Source of the DNA: Pagrus major
Taxonomy: Eukaryota; Chordata; Actinopteri; Spariformes; Sparidae
Length of the DNA: 64,000 nt
Assembly: GCF_040436345.1 (NCBI RefSeq)
Contig: NC_133232.1
Coordinates: 4,959,501 to 5,023,500, forward strand
Direction: 5' to 3'
The position numbers were made by a program, and so were the translations under genes. Positions within the stretch are counted from its first letter, which is position 1, and each line of letters starts with the position of its first letter. Below are positions 31,005 through 40,441 of the stretch, in pieces. The notes under the pieces are model-generated. The model did no database searches and was not told the DNA's origin. It saw only the letters and a program-made list of their open reading frames with translations.

Positions 31005-33891
31005 ATGTTAATCATACAGGAGCAGCTCGACTGAGAAGTAAAGCTTCTTTAGAGTCTCTACCTTTTTCTGAGACTTCTTATTGGCTGGCAGCTCTGTCAA
31101 ACACAGAAAACGACAGACGTGAGCTCAGTGATGAGGAGAAGCCGTGACCAACAACATACAGAAAACAGTAAGGAGTGTTTACTGGAGTCCTGATCGGCCG
31201 TCTGAGGCTGCTGGCCCGGTTTGTCTTCATCCTTCCTCTTCTCTGATTGGTTGTCGGTCCTTAAATGAGAGGACATGTTTGTAATGTGAGTTCATCCTAA
31301 TTAAACCTGATAACTAACTAGTGTCCAGGGTCGTTATGGACATGACACTGACGTGTGACACTGACCTGCTGACTGTCTCCATGCGACAGTCCCAGTTAGG
31401 AAACCTGCAGAGACACAACACAGTTAGAGATAAAGTCTAAACTTTAAATGTTTAATTCACACACAGTCAGTCCCTCCAGGGAGTCACAATCACAACAATT
31501 AACACAAATTCAACCAATCCTGTGTGACCTTAAACTTTTATCCCATCAGAGCCGTCCTCAGTGCAAAAGCCATAAATGTACGTCTCCAAACTCACTTCCT
31601 TGTTTTACAAACGCTTCACATTTTCCATCAGCTGTTCCTGCTGAAGACCATCGGCCGGCTCCACACAGTGAGCTTTAAGGAGAGGATTAAAGTCCAACAG
31701 CTGACTGAACCTCACACATCAAACCATAAAGCTCACTGACTCCACGCAGGTCCAACCGTTCAAGATAACTGTGTGTGCAAACCACTCAGAAGCAGAACAT
31801 GAAGTCGAACACATATCAAACTGATCAACAGCGGTATCAGAGAGCGAGCAGCCATGAACCTGAGTGCTTACTTCTGGAAACTTACAACGAATTAAAACAT
31901 CTGATCACAAAAAAAAGGCTGAGAGACTGAATGTGTGAGCAGGAACTAACTTCAACTGTCATACTGTACTTTGGGCAGCTCAGCTGGTGAGTCTGAGCTC
32001 TCAGCAGGGACGTGGGTTCACCTGTTTAATGAGTCTCCAGGTGAAGATTTGTACCATGTGAGGACGTCACTGGACATCAATACGGAACGTTAAAGACGTT
32101 TACACAGTTAATGTTATCGTAGGGCCTCATGTCACCGGCCTACCCCCAAGACACATCAATACATTTATCATTGTATCATTTATCCATCTCATTGTTTATT
32201 TCTTATTTGACTTGATTGACTCTAAACATTCATTTTTCTGACTGCTGCTCAGTGGGAAAGTCAGTGTTACAGAAACAGCTCACGTTCAGGAGAACGGACT
32301 GGGTCAGTTTCCAGCGTGAGCTGTCGTAGTAAGTGAGCTTGTTTAGAGAACTGAGGACATAAGCCTGGAGTCCATGATGTTCAGCATGATGTTGGTGAGG
32401 GAATACAAACTACAGTCATCACAGGACACACCTGAAGAACGGCTCAAACACCTGGAGAACAAATCATCATGACAGACGTGGGTCAGTGGTTCTGGTTCAG
32501 ATAAGTCTCCAGGAAATGGATGTAAATGTATGTAACATCAGAAAGTGTAAAAACATCTGAAACATCATGACATCACTGTTCTTCGTGACGCCAGGTGTTT
32601 TGGACTGTTCTACATGACACCAGGTGTTTTGGACTGTTCTACGTGACATCAGAGGACAGATGAGGTTTAAAGACTGACCGCTGCAGCAGGCCCAGCTGTC
32701 CGTCTGCATGCTGAGCACCGTTGATGTGTTTGATCCAAACCTGAAACACAAGAAGCACAAAAATAAACTGTCACCGTCTCCACCTGATGTCCCATCATGC
32801 TCTGCAGCAGGAGGGCTGATAATCACCCCCCCCCGACCCATCAGACAGAGAGAGTGCAGGAGGACTCTGACCTTTAACCTCCTTTATTCAAACATGTCTA
32901 CAGTAGTACTGTTACAACCCGAACCCCCCCACACAGGAGGAGGAGGAGGAGTACTTACCCTCTCTGACATCACAGTGATGTCACACAGAGAGCACGAGTA
33001 CGGGTACCACGGCGGAGTCGTCCCGTGAAAGTCCAGAGCTTCCAGTTCGGAGGGCATGGTGCTTCTCGTGGAAGAGGAATCAGACTCGGGGCGCCCCCCG
33101 TGGGGTTTCTGATGGAACTGCTCAGGAGGAGGAGCTGACCTGTGATCAGCTGATCCCGGCTCAGAGAAACGTGAAGAACGAGTTCTTTTGGCTCCTCCTG
33201 CTGAGCTGAAAGAGTTTCGGTCCTGAGAGGGACCTGGACTGGCATCTCTGCCTGTCTTACCATACTCAGAGGGTCCCGGTCTGTGGTGGTAGTCCACCAC
33301 GGAGCTAGAGGAGGATGATGATGATGATGAAGGAGGCTGGACCTTGACAAAGCCAGTGGTCCTGGGGTTCCCCCAGCGGTCCAGGTCAGATGAAAGAGGA
33401 CTGGGTGTGACATGGCCCAGCGGGTACTGGAGCGGCTGGCTGCGGTGATGATCCCAGTTGGTGGCGGACGAGTTGACGGCTGGTCGACCTGCAGAGCTGC
33501 GAGGATAAGAGGAGGAAGAGGAGGAGGAGGAAGGAGCAATGGGAGCAAGAGGTGCGACGGGGCCCCTCTTCCCTTTGATCTGTTGGAGGACGTGAGGCAG
33601 AGACTCGACGGTGAGGACGTCTTCGGGTAGCTCGGCGAGCAGAGCCAGGTCGGCGGGCTCCAGACCGCAGCTGCTCAGGATGCTGAGGGCGCCGTCCTGC
33701 GACCACTGAGCTCCTCTGGAGGACGAGGAGGAGGAAGACGACGGGAAGGACGAGGAGAAGGACTCCTGGGGCGGCTTGTAAAAGTCGTGGTCCGGTGGGG
33801 CATGACGGCGGTCTGAAGAGCTGTAGGGTCCAGGATCAGGTCTGAGATCAGAGTCGAGCGGCGGTCGTCTGTACGGGTAGTTGTGAGACAT
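16173..33891 (-). CDS. matr3l1: matrin-3-like protein with three RRMs and an RS-rich block (21 coding exons)
   Basis: Convergent paralog of the plus-strand gene; expected nuclear RNA-binding and splicing role. Coding exons in transcript order: 33891-32959, 32740-32679, 31404-31366, 31259-31183, 31093-31062, 30933-30811, 30653-30528, 30022-29906, 28806-28682, 28602-27779, 27404-27314, 26508-26354, 19072-18798, 18515-18437, 18347-18322, 18234-18109, 17847-17717, 17611-16654, 16578-16497, 16402-16281, 16205-16173. All are GT..AG and in frame: 4536 nt, 1511 aa. Domains: C2H2 finger (C300, C303, H316, H322) then FPNW; RRM1 about 383-464, RRM2 465-545, RS-rich 560-815, acidic 820-1020, RRM3 1029-1113, KSP/KSE-rich 1120-1430, finger (C1473, C1476, H1490, H1496). 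It is far longer than matrin-3. The 26354-19072 intron holds a DIRS retrotransposon. Orthology to zebrafish matr3l1.1 or 1.2 is unresolved. Confidence 0.88.
16281..16402 (-). other. C-terminal C2H2 finger exon of minus gene
   Basis: Encodes GYFCNLCQVIYADE..QHCSSLTHYRKYQ, matching the paralog's finger exon in spacing and in the HCSS motif. The final coding exon adds only ten residues ending WTS, unlike the Lys-rich tail of the plus gene. Confidence 0.88.
16654..17611 (-). other. KSP/KSE-rich low-complexity exon
   Basis: A single 958-nt exon encodes about 320 residues dominated by Lys, Ser and Glu, with KSPDK in tandem near 17225-17275 and many KSPE/KTPE motifs, all potential proline-directed phosphorylation sites. 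It corresponds in position to the shorter Glu-rich exon 11724-12030 of the plus gene. Confidence 0.85.
17717..18234 (-). other. RRM3 exons of minus gene
   Basis: 18234-18109 (RVIYFRNLPRRPYTDQEF..) plus 17847-17717 (GFIEMSTSSEAQ..). The second exon is 131 nt with the same phase as the second RRM4 exon of the plus gene. It is therefore the counterpart of RRM4, and the counterpart of the plus gene's RRM3 is absent. Confidence 0.85.
17972..18045. repeat. 29-bp tandem repeat in intron
   Basis: About 2.3 copies of a unit beginning TGTACTCTGATTACCTGACT, between the RRM3 exons of the minus gene. Confidence 0.9.
18895..19040 (-). repeat. 33-bp coding repeat (KVKDEKADEEE)
   Basis: About four copies of an 11-residue unit rich in Lys, Asp and Glu within the exon 19072-18798. 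The unit is a multiple of three and likely forms charged helix. Confidence 0.9.
19080..20490. other. intron, no gene seen
   Basis: Unique-looking intronic sequence between the 18798-19072 exon and the DIRS element. The 61-codon minus-strand frame near 19725-19910 has no recognisable motif. A fragment related to the 9061-9190 repeat ends at the left DIRS boundary. Confidence 0.5.
20529..20713. repeat. DIRS left inverted terminal repeat
   Basis: Near-perfect reverse complement of about 26120-26288; shared core GATGTCTCACTATGGGATGC and GGCTGGTGAAACGTGTCCGT. The outermost bases (20491-20528) differ from the right end and are instead matched by the internal complementary region. Confidence 0.9.
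20737..20835. repeat. DIRS internal complementary region
   Basis: 20737-20792 is the reverse complement of the left end (20495-20550). 20793-20835 is the reverse complement of the right end (26270-26314). The two halves meet at CTTAAGTTCTCT, i.e. the joined ends of the element. In DIRS1 models this region templates end joining into a circle. Confidence 0.85.
20905..21920 (-). CDS. DIRS tyrosine recombinase
   Basis: The C-terminal third of a 1066-codon open frame (24105-20905) encodes a tyrosine recombinase/phage-integrase-type enzyme. It has an N-terminal SAM-like core-binding segment (TRSLYDCKWRVFEGWC) and a catalytic domain with R (AKRVSDIHAL, residue 889 of the long frame), HxxR (HSTR, 1014-1017) and the nucleophile Y (RFYKLDV, 1050). 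It is expected to insert the circular cDNA. Its start is not defined. The frame differs from RT by an offset and overlaps its 3' end, so expression needs a frameshift, reinitiation or a spliced transcript. The upstream two thirds of the open frame are antiparallel in meaning to RT and probably not a protein of their own. Confidence 0.85.
21873..24272 (-). CDS. DIRS reverse transcriptase and RNase H
   Basis: 799-codon open frame in the same register as Gag. Reverse transcriptase spans roughly residues 215-440, with VDLKDAYFHIPI (motif A) and the active-site YLDD at 363-366. RNase H follows with D530 (TTDASLTGWGG), E562 (FLELSA) and D587 (VRTDNTK). The true N-terminus is uncertain: the frame opens at GTG 24272, an ATG follows immediately, and read-through of the Gag stop is another option. 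The 3' end slightly overlaps the recombinase, which lies in another frame. All core catalytic residues seen are present. Confidence 0.88.
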   Translation of the reverse strand: MMQLEVPRSPAPPVRLSSVRSGAPHAPVSQLPRTLPEQAGRDGHLTAEGSAVAPHSCPQARTHTQVFIKKINCVPLSHPGRVPRAQLIKKAKTIRISSAVATSAVPPRRKAAAFPVWGAVGSPLLRCPPRRKCTAPPGSHVTTPPRESPTAPRLEPLMVEGLRCVSTLSLRCERWAALAAPPWVLRTIARGYRLQFSAVPPRFAGIIHSQAQGESARVLQEEILSLLNKGAICVVPPAQCQSGFYSRYFLIPKRGGSGIRPILDLRALNKYLRKYKFRMLTHASLLRLVRQNDWFTSVDLKDAYFHIPIYPPHRKYLRFAFQGSCYEYRVLPFGLSLSPRVFVRCTEAAIAPLRRQGIRLATYLDDWLLLAQSEQEARAHTRILTRHLIDLGFVINAEKSMLSPAQGIIFLGLSLDSVTFTARLSAERVKNFRACLALFHPGKSVQFRLCLRLLGLMASAILVVHLGRLHMREFQLWVASCGLDPVRHGARRILVTPGCARALRHWRVPSFLTQGVPMGSVLSRKVVTTDASLTGWGGIHEGRSVRGHWSVDLQRSHINFLELSAVFLSLKHFLPSLTGHHVLVRTDNTKTVAYINRQGGLRSRRLYMLARKLILWSCGRLLSLRATHVPGALNTGADLLSRGAPVYGEWTLHPEIVEQIWGRYGRATVDLFASRGNAQCALFYSLRSMDAPLGVDALAHAWPHELLYAFPPLALIPPTLSRVREHGHALILIAPHWPAMHWLAEIYRLLCAQPWQLPLRRDLLSQGVGTVFHPHPERMALWAWPLSGSVCQLWDSHSA
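24291..25826 (-). CDS. DIRS Gag-like protein (511 aa)
   Basis: First frame of the DIRS element, starting at ATG 25826-25824 and ending at TGA 24293-24291. Near the N-terminus is a Cys-rich cluster (C19, C21, C34, C37, H42; CRCGNKISSTDPHQVCSSC), a pattern I associate with Gag of fish DIRS elements. Acidic and Ala/Pro-rich segments follow, and the C-terminus is basic (ARRKKRAA), consistent with nucleic-acid binding. The downstream RT frame is in the same register, separated only by this TGA. Confidence 0.75.
   Translation of the reverse strand: MEAKSPHTRGHGDSGARLCRCGNKISSTDPHQVCSSCLGLQHARLAIDVPGSCQHCAVFTVKSLRRRLARQASLSGHDPYLPPGGPAVEGGEEMEVAAVAIPEASASWGSQLDLAADPPQEEDVLELDYGDDDDGASELLISEDEEEDDIFITPARAAQPAASVASRDGDESSTPASPLPSSDLLDVCKRAAARLDIPWPAVVAETTRSRYEGKKLPLAKSATKQRLPVFPELLDEVARSWRDRPYSSRSPIPGASSLDCEAMESLGLLRMPPMEPLVAAHLHPRLSAVSSRSPSLPSKSDRFQSTLTEKAYKAAALSARALNVLSLLTAYQAELCKDFVQTQDPATWEEKPVITDLCLRIQRCAVQATGRSMGAMVLQERARWLNLANLSDREKDDVLDMPIVPEGIFGSALASMQRRCEAKKKEDEALQLCLPRKPQAPSPPAQRKTFAQAAAQVSQFKIPKLSKPRPAPPPLPSRAGWSKKPSAPAAAPPAQPAQAATNQARRKKRAA
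26120..26288. repeat. DIRS right inverted terminal repeat
   Basis: Pairs with 20529-20713 in reverse complement. It is 5' of the element's genes, so probably contains its promoter. Confidence 0.9.
26577..27297. repeat. 720-bp GACT minisatellite
   Basis: Arrays of GACTGACTGAAGGACTGACT with variants (CAAGACTG, GAATGAAGG, CCGACTG) fill the intron between the exons 27314-27404 and 26354-26508. The long Ser/Gln/Val frames on the minus strand are artefacts of the 4-bp periodicity. Confidence 0.97.
27779..28602 (-). other. RS-rich exon of minus gene
   Basis: An 824-nt exon with tandem coding repeats such as KTRTRSRSKER and REKSTKEKKSRS. It forms an SR-protein-like low-complexity domain directly after RRM2. 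RS dipeptides are substrates of SR kinases and favour spliceosome contacts and condensates. The plus-strand paralog has only a short Ser/Glu-rich linker here. Confidence 0.88.
28682..30022 (-). other. RRM2 exons of minus gene
   Basis: 30022-29906 (SRVVSFTPAPTEENG..) plus 28806-28682 (AFVEMKNTPDAQ..). The second exon is 125 nt and ends in the same phase as its plus-gene counterpart (7693-7817). The DRSM insert of the plus gene is absent. Confidence 0.82.
29215..29425. repeat. probable dispersed repeat in intron
   Basis: Phrases such as GAGGTCACAGTGACCTTCGA and CCTCCAAAATCTGATCAG are familiar from abundant fish repeats that read '..gtgaccttgacc..ccaaaatctaatcag'. It lies in the intron between the two RRM2 exons. 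Confidence 0.4.
30528..30933 (-). other. RRM1 exons of minus gene
   Basis: 30933-30811 (KVVCVKFPANSVDEAY..LTEPFGKIVKILM) plus 30653-30528 (AFVELGSIDQAK..). The 126-nt second exon matches the length and phase of 7020-7145 in the paralog. Confidence 0.82.
30957..31003. repeat. (CA)n microsatellite
   Basis: CA run immediately upstream (on the minus strand) of the RRM1 first exon; the acceptor is at 30934. Confidence 0.95.
32582..32652. repeat. 32-bp tandem duplication
   Basis: Two copies of GTGACNCCAGGTGTTTTGGA + CTGTTCTAC in the intron after the finger exon of the minus gene. Confidence 0.9.
32679..32990 (-). other. N-terminal C2H2 finger exons of minus gene
   Basis: CSLCDITVMSER closes the large first coding exon (donor at 32958) and VWIKHINGAQH opens the 62-nt exon 32740-32679. 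The split matches the paralog exactly. Confidence 0.85.
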
Positions 33892-34570
33892 GATGGGAGG
33901 AGAAACGCTCGCGGCGTTTCCTGCAGACAGAAGGTGTCAGGGAAGACAGGAGATGTAAAATGTGACTTACAGAAACTGAAAGGTTGAAGACGGTTCATCC
34001 TGAAAGAAAATCACTGAGCAGGACGAGCTGATCAGGTCTGAGACACAGCAGACACCTGAGGACTGATATATATGAAACACAAGGCTCAGATACAGAAACG
34101 GACGGCAATCCATCTGAATCACAGATGTGTTTCACTCTCAGCACAAACATGTTTCAGATTCTCACAGAAATTCTAAAAGAAATTTAGAAAAAAGTTCTCA
34201 AATGTGTTTCTGCTGCACAAGTATAAAATACATCATGTATGTATTCACAGTATTTATAATCAGAAACACATCTGGATGTTTTTACATCCTGATGAACCTG
34301 CGTTTACTTTATTATCTGCAGCCAATCAGACGTCTCCTTCCGTTTGCATACCAACCAAACATGCTATCATTTGAATGACACACCTGCAGGAGCAGGTGAG
34401 CACTGGGACAGTCTTCACCAAGCAGCCTGATGTCTATATGTTACTACATCACTGCACTTCCACCTCATATTATAACTTGTATCCACTCTGTATCGTGTAG
34501 GAGATTTGTTTATGTATTTACTGCATAATGTACTACATCATATCCAGATTAGATTATTATAAACTTTAGA

Positions 34571-34700
34571 ACAAATTACTCAAGTTCTGTCCTTAAGTAC
34601 AATTTTCAGGTACTTAATACGTCTACTCCAATATATTTATTTGAAGCATTTAGTTACAAGTTACTTTGCAGACTTAGATAATTTTATAGTTTATAGGATG
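34571..34700. repeat. dispersed teleost repeat fragment
   Basis: CAAATTACTCAAGTTCTGTC followed by AGTTACAAGTTACTTTGCAG belongs to the same abundant repeat family as 2598-2770. It lies in the long first intron of the minus gene. Confidence 0.5.
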
Positions 34701-35702
34701 TTAGTTGTGACGTGTTACCAGTCAGATGATGTGGGCGGGACAGTGTGTGAGAAGAAGCTGCATCAGAGTCAAAGTAACACATTTTTAAATCAGTTTATTT
34801 TATCTGCAGTCTGACAGAAACATCACAGATACTGTAACTGGAGAAATGTTGAATATTGGCCATATAATCTGTCAGAGACTGACACATTTACATGATAGAC
34901 TTGTGCTCATGTTAACTAATGTGCATTGTCCCTTCTTTAAACAAAATAAACAAACAAGCCCCTGATTAGATACAAAGTATAATGAGATAATCATCCTATA
35001 AAACACTCTGATGTACACCGTTATATCTGACAGTGTCGATCTAACAGATACTTTGCAGTATTACTTAAAGTACACTAACTGTAGGTACTGTATGTTTACT
35101 GCTACTGTGTGTAACGTTGAGTTTTGTTGCTCTTGTATATTCTATTATTTTATATACAGTATGTTTAAAGCCACATTATGCAGAAATGCCTGCCTGCCCT
35201 CTCTATCTTCACTGTGTTCTGGGAGCTTATTTTCTTATTGAAACAGTTTGTATTATTACCTCATTAATGTAATCTACAAAACTACACAGAGCTGCTTTAT
35301 CACTGTACATTCATCATACTTAGTGAAGTAGTGATGATCACAGTGAACCTGAGGCAGATGTGTCAGACGTCACCGTGGGTCAGAACCTCCGCAGTATCAT
35401 TACCAGCAGACAGCCGACGGGTCAGTTACATCAGAACATGAAACACTTCACAGAACCGCAGACACTTAAGTCTGAATACCGTTTATAAGCTAATGCTACT
35501 GAACATCTGAAGCTAAGTTGGTTAAGCTAGCGGTGAATGAATCCCTGTGGATTCACGGAGCTTCTGTGTGGATTTAATCTCCATCATCTGCACGAGACGA
35601 GACATTGTTTTTATCATGCTAACAGCGTTAGCTTTCCGAGCGTCAACACAGTTAGCTAACGGCTAACGACCGACAGAAAGATGAGCTGAGCAGCGGGCTT
35701 AC

Positions 35703-35826
35703 CTTCAGTGAAACACCGGCCTCTTTAAAACAGCTCCGAGTGGTTTATTAGGTCAGGAAGCAAGAAGTGACAACTTTGTTTAAACTGCAGAAAGAGGAGC
35801 TAACAGCTAACAGCTAACTGACTGAG
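35703..35826 (-). promoter_or_regulatory. noncoding exon 1 and promoter of minus gene
   Basis: On the minus strand a good donor (TGAAG|GTAAGC, exon edge 35703) precedes the coding exon whose acceptor is at 33921 (CTGCAG). The exon is GCTAAC-rich. Directly upstream is a (GAA)n run and retroposon-like sequence, so the promoter may have been displaced or contributed by it. The start site is inferred. Confidence 0.5.
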
Positions 35827-35828
35827 GA

Positions 35829-36450
35829 TTCTTCTTCTTCTTCTTCTTCTTCTTCTACGTTTTATTGACGGTCTTTAAACCAAGTGATGCTGCACCACCG
35901 CCTCCTGCTGCTGTGGAGGACTCACTGCGATTAAATACAATATAAATAAAAACAAAATACAACTATTAATAAAATAAAACCATAAAAATAAATAAAATAA
36001 AATCATAACTACAATAAAATAAAATAAAATAAAATAAATTGTCTAAGGTTTATACTGAAGTCTATCTAACTGCTGCAGACGGTTACCTGTACAGAGAAAA
36101 ATAAAGTTGATTTGAAATGAAATGAATAAATTAAACTTTACATTCTTATGTTGTCTGAAATCATCAGTCAGTTTTAATAAAATAATAGGCATTAAAAATC
36201 TCAATTTAATCTCAATTCTTTGAGATATTCTCACTGAGGGGTCTGAATATCTCGTGTCATATGATGTTTGAGCACCAGGTGACGCCGTAGGACCAGTTTT
36301 CAAACCAAACACTGTCCAAAGTGATAAAAGACACTTTGAGCTCTTCTTCTTCATCAGCTGGTGATTCAAACCTGCAGAGTGAAAACTAATAAGATCTACA
36401 GATGCATCCAACACTGGAGGTTTCACAGAACACAGCTTTATAATAATCAA
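35829..36450 (-). mobile_element. probable retroposon 3' fragment with (GAA)n tail
   Basis: Read on the minus strand it ends ACCGTCAATAAAACGTAGAA and then GAA triplets (35831-35855 as TTC). This '..caataaaacg(t)agaagaagaag' ending, preceded by 'ggcggtggtgcagcatcac', is familiar from abundant fish retroposons. The body to about 36450 is AT-rich and carries no intact domain. Class and left limit are uncertain. Confidence 0.4.
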
Positions 36451-36459
36451 ACTGTTTGT

Positions 36460-38400
36460 TTGAAATCTATTTTATGTAGCCTATAAAATGACTTTTAGTT
36501 TTCTGTGTCTGGCCTCTAGAATAAAACCAACGCTTCCAGCAGCAACAGTAGACGGATCAACAGTACTACTATAATAATAATATATAACATTATATTATAA
36601 TCTCAGATGGTCTCATGTTCACTTTATTGTGTGTAATTTCACACAGATAGTTTTAAAGATCACAACATTTACTGAACTACTTGAACAACAAAGATGGTTT
36701 AATATGACTTTTGAATAATGTGATTCTGTTTTTACTTTATTATGATAAGATGAAAATAAGATGATTACCCATCAGGTCAAAATACAGTTATTTACAAATA
36801 TAGTTGTTCATCGTCGGTTCAGTGGATTTAGTTCTGGAGCTTTCTGTGCCGTCACGTGGACTTCATCAGCAGGTGGAGGTGATCAAATACAGGATGCATT
36901 TAATAAAGAGAAGCATAAACGATGACAGACGTGTAGATATAAGTAGTAAGTAGTAAGTAAACCACAGCAGTCAGATGGTGTTAGAGGTGAGACAGCAGGC
37001 GGCGCCACAGACCACACGGTGAACGGGTCAGCGTCTGTCTGCTTCACTCTGATGAGTCTGTGGAAATAAAGATGATAAAACACAGTTGATGATATTTTAC
37101 ATTAATATCTGCTCAGTGTGAAACAATTCAACATGTTTTTACTGTTGAGAAGATGATTTATTCTGTATTTGTTGAATCCAACAACACATTTTACAGCTCA
37201 GTCAGTTTTCAGCTTCATTTAAATGAAATTACACAAATAAAAACATGATTCAAATAAAAACTGCTCGTGTTCGAGGAAAATACAGAATCACAGTCACAGT
37301 TTTATTGTCACACAAACACTGTTCATATAATTATATCTTTTAAAACAGACAGTAAAATAACATATGAAGATGACAGAAACAGAAAGTGTAGAAACATCCG
37401 TGACAATAAATAAATACAATATATCAAATCAATAAATCACAGGTGACCAGAATGAGACAGAGAATTAAAACAAAGACACAAAGTCAGTCGAAGAGAAATT
37501 ATGTGAAAATAAGAATCATGAAACTAAAAAATCAGCTGATTTAAATTTGACTGAATTAATTTAATCGCAGAGAAATTAAAGATACTTTTAGTAAAAATGA
37601 CTCCGTTATTTTAATCAAACGTTTCCAGATTTATTATATATTATAGTGTGAATGGAGAATAATTATAATTCAACAAAATGGATTTTACATGTATCATCAG
37701 TGAGTTTGAGACAGAAACATAATGTTCACGTTTATAACCCAGCTTTACACAAACAATCATGTTAAATATGAAAAATGAACGTTGATGTTAAATTTAAAGT
37801 AAAGAGAAAAATGTTTGTGGGCCAATAAAAAATAAAATGTGAGTTCACAGTGAGAGTCGGTCTGACAGGTGCTGCACCTGAAGGACGAACACAACAATTC
37901 TGATTCATGTTGTTAATTAAACACACATTAAAAGTGATGATCTTAAAAACAAAACAGCTGACACATTAAAAATATAACAGACAACATGCAGGTTATTATT
38001 CTCTCAAATTTAAAAGCAGATAAAATTAATTCTCCTGGTTCTTTTGTAATAAGTCACAATTTATTTTATATTTTATTGTTTATTTCAACACAGTTATTTA
38101 ATCTTTTGTCTGTTCAGTGAACACGGAGCATCGTCTGTTATGAACTTGTTATCTACCTGCAGTTAAACACCTGTGAGTCTGCTGATGAATCATGACATCA
38201 GCTGATTCTGGATCTGTTGGCCTGAGCGGACTTTGTGTTTCATGTCAGAGTCGAGGCAGCTGTAAGTTTCATATTGGACGTGTGGTTTGTCCTGGCGGGT
38301 TCTGGACGGGGATCTGGTCCCACAGGCTCCATCAGAGCCATCCTGGTGGTTTCAAACGAGCTGCGTCCTCCTCACACACGGCGTCTTGTATCTTCAGCTG
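36460..38400. other. noncoding, nothing specific seen
   Basis: AT-rich sequence with no credible exon and no clear repeat unit. Short frames lack recognisable motifs. Confidence 0.5.
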
Positions 38401-39600
38401 ACTTTAAACTAATGTTAGCGCTGTACTCTGTTAGCTGGTGTCAGATCACCTGGAGCTTCGTCCTAGTTAGCTTTGTGCTCTGTTAGCTTTTCAGTTTTGT
38501 CTCCTCAAACATTTCCTTTGTAAAATGTAAATGTTCTGTTGAAGCTGAACAATTTAATCAAGCTAACGTAGCATTAGTTCTGTTTGTTAATGTTATGTTA
38601 GCTTAGCCATGTCAGATGCAGATTTCACACTTCGCAAATTTTAAAATTTAAGTCTATATTAAATGTTTTGCAGTAGCCTATCTAAAACAGTAAAATGCTA
38701 ATGTTTCGTTAGCTTTGTGTTTTACTAGCTTCCCGTGTTTCAACATTTTTTTCCTAAATTAAATTTGGATATATATCTCAAGCTAACGTAACATTAGTTC
38801 TGTTGGGTTCTAAAAACATAATGCTTCGTTAGCTTCGTGCTCTATTAGCTCTGGTAGCTTAGCCCTGTTAGATTTTAGAATTCTGACTTGTAATGTTGAA
38901 TATCAGATTTTAACTTTTAAATTTTAAAATTTTACATTTTGGTCTTTTTTAAAAAAATATTTCTGACTATCGTGTGTTAATGTTCAACTGTCAACTGACC
39001 CATGCTAATGTTTCGTTAGCTTTGTATTTTACTAGCTTTCTGTGTTTCAACAATTTTCTCCCTTTAAACTTTAAAAAATAAAATAAAATGTAGGTGTTCA
39101 GTTAAATATGAATATATATCTCAAGCTAACGTAACACTCTTTCTGTTTGTTTCTGAAAACGTAATGCTACGTTAGCTTTGTGCTCTGTTAGCTAATGTAC
39201 AATCACTGGTAGCTTAGCCTTTTCAGATTTGAGGTATCAGATTTTAACTCAATAAAATATAATATCATTGCAATTAATTTTGGTTCTGACACAACATTAT
39301 TTTCTCAAGCTAACATTACATTAGTTCTGTATGTTTCTGAAATCTTAATGCCACATTAGCTCTTTTAGCTCGCGCACAGTCACTGGTAGTTTCTTGTTAA
39401 TGTTAATCCTAATGCTACATTAGCTCGAAGTTTTTGCTCGTTTCCCTTTTTACGAGTTCTGAAAAATTCGACCACTTCAGACAACTTTAATAATCTTCTC
39501 AAGCTAACGTGACACCAGGTCTGTGTGTTTCTAAACGTCACGTTAGCTTTGTGCACCGTTAGCTTTATGCTACGGTAGCTGATACATCTGGTTGACTGGT
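38400..39600. repeat. degenerate GCTAAC-rich tandem repeat
   Basis: CAAGCTAACGTAACATTAGT-type starts recur near 38571, 38784, 39122, 39308 and 39500, each followed by T(T)CGTTAGCTTTGTGCTCTGTTAGCT. A second motif, ATGTTTCGTTAGCTTTGTRT, recurs at 38700 and 39005. The copies are diverged and unevenly spaced, so this is an old array. Confidence 0.75.
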
Positions 39601-40400
39601 GTTTACCTGCTTCACCTGTTAAACAAGAGGTTATTTACTGTTTTCTTAAATGCGTTTAAATGTAAATTATTACTTTTCTCTCCATTGGCTGATTTGTTTT
39701 AGATGTCCTCCTTTAGATGGTCGAAGTTCATTTAAAGTAGTTACATAGTTTTCTGTCCTTTTCTTTACAGAAGACGTGTTTATTATTGTAGAATCATTTC
39801 TTTCACACATCATAAGGTTTTACAGTAGCTAGTTAAGATGAATATCCATCGTCCTCCTCGTCTCGTGGTCACAGCAGCTCGTTTCTTCATGAATCTCTGC
39901 GTTGTTGCTTGTTGACGAGACGTTCACGCAACCAGTTCTTCTTCTTTGTTGGTATTTTGGAGCAGCTGACTTCAGACACCTGATATTATTCTGTTGCAGA
40001 ACTGAACTGAACTGAACCAGAACAGTTTACGTGACGGAGAAAAAACAACCTGAAGTCCCACAAAACTTCTCCGATGAACAGACGAGTGGACGGAGGGACG
40101 GACGGATGTGGACGGGACAAAGCTTCAGTGCGGAGCGTCTGATATGGATTCAGACACTCGTCCATCAAGTGATTAAAAGTTGTTTCTGTCTTTTAATCAG
40201 CTGATGGGTGTCCAACGCATCGTCCTGAGGGGATAATTAAGAAGCTGCTGCTGCTGCAGAGTTAACGTGACTCATATCTAACAGCATTTATTAACAGCAC
40301 TCCTCCTTCTGCTGTGAGACCAGGAGACCTGGGATTTACTTTTAAAGGAATAATCCTCCTAAAATCTGACTTCCCTTCAGATTTCACCTCTGACTGATGA
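39600..40400. other. noncoding, nothing specific seen
   Basis: No credible exon or repeat. Confidence 0.45.
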
Positions 40401-40404
40401 GCTG

Positions 40405-40440
<36 letters not shown>
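40405..40440. repeat. (GT)n microsatellite
   Basis: 36-base GT run followed by a short CA run at 40459-40471. The two can pair as a hairpin. Confidence 0.95.
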
Positions 40441-40441
<1 letters not shown>

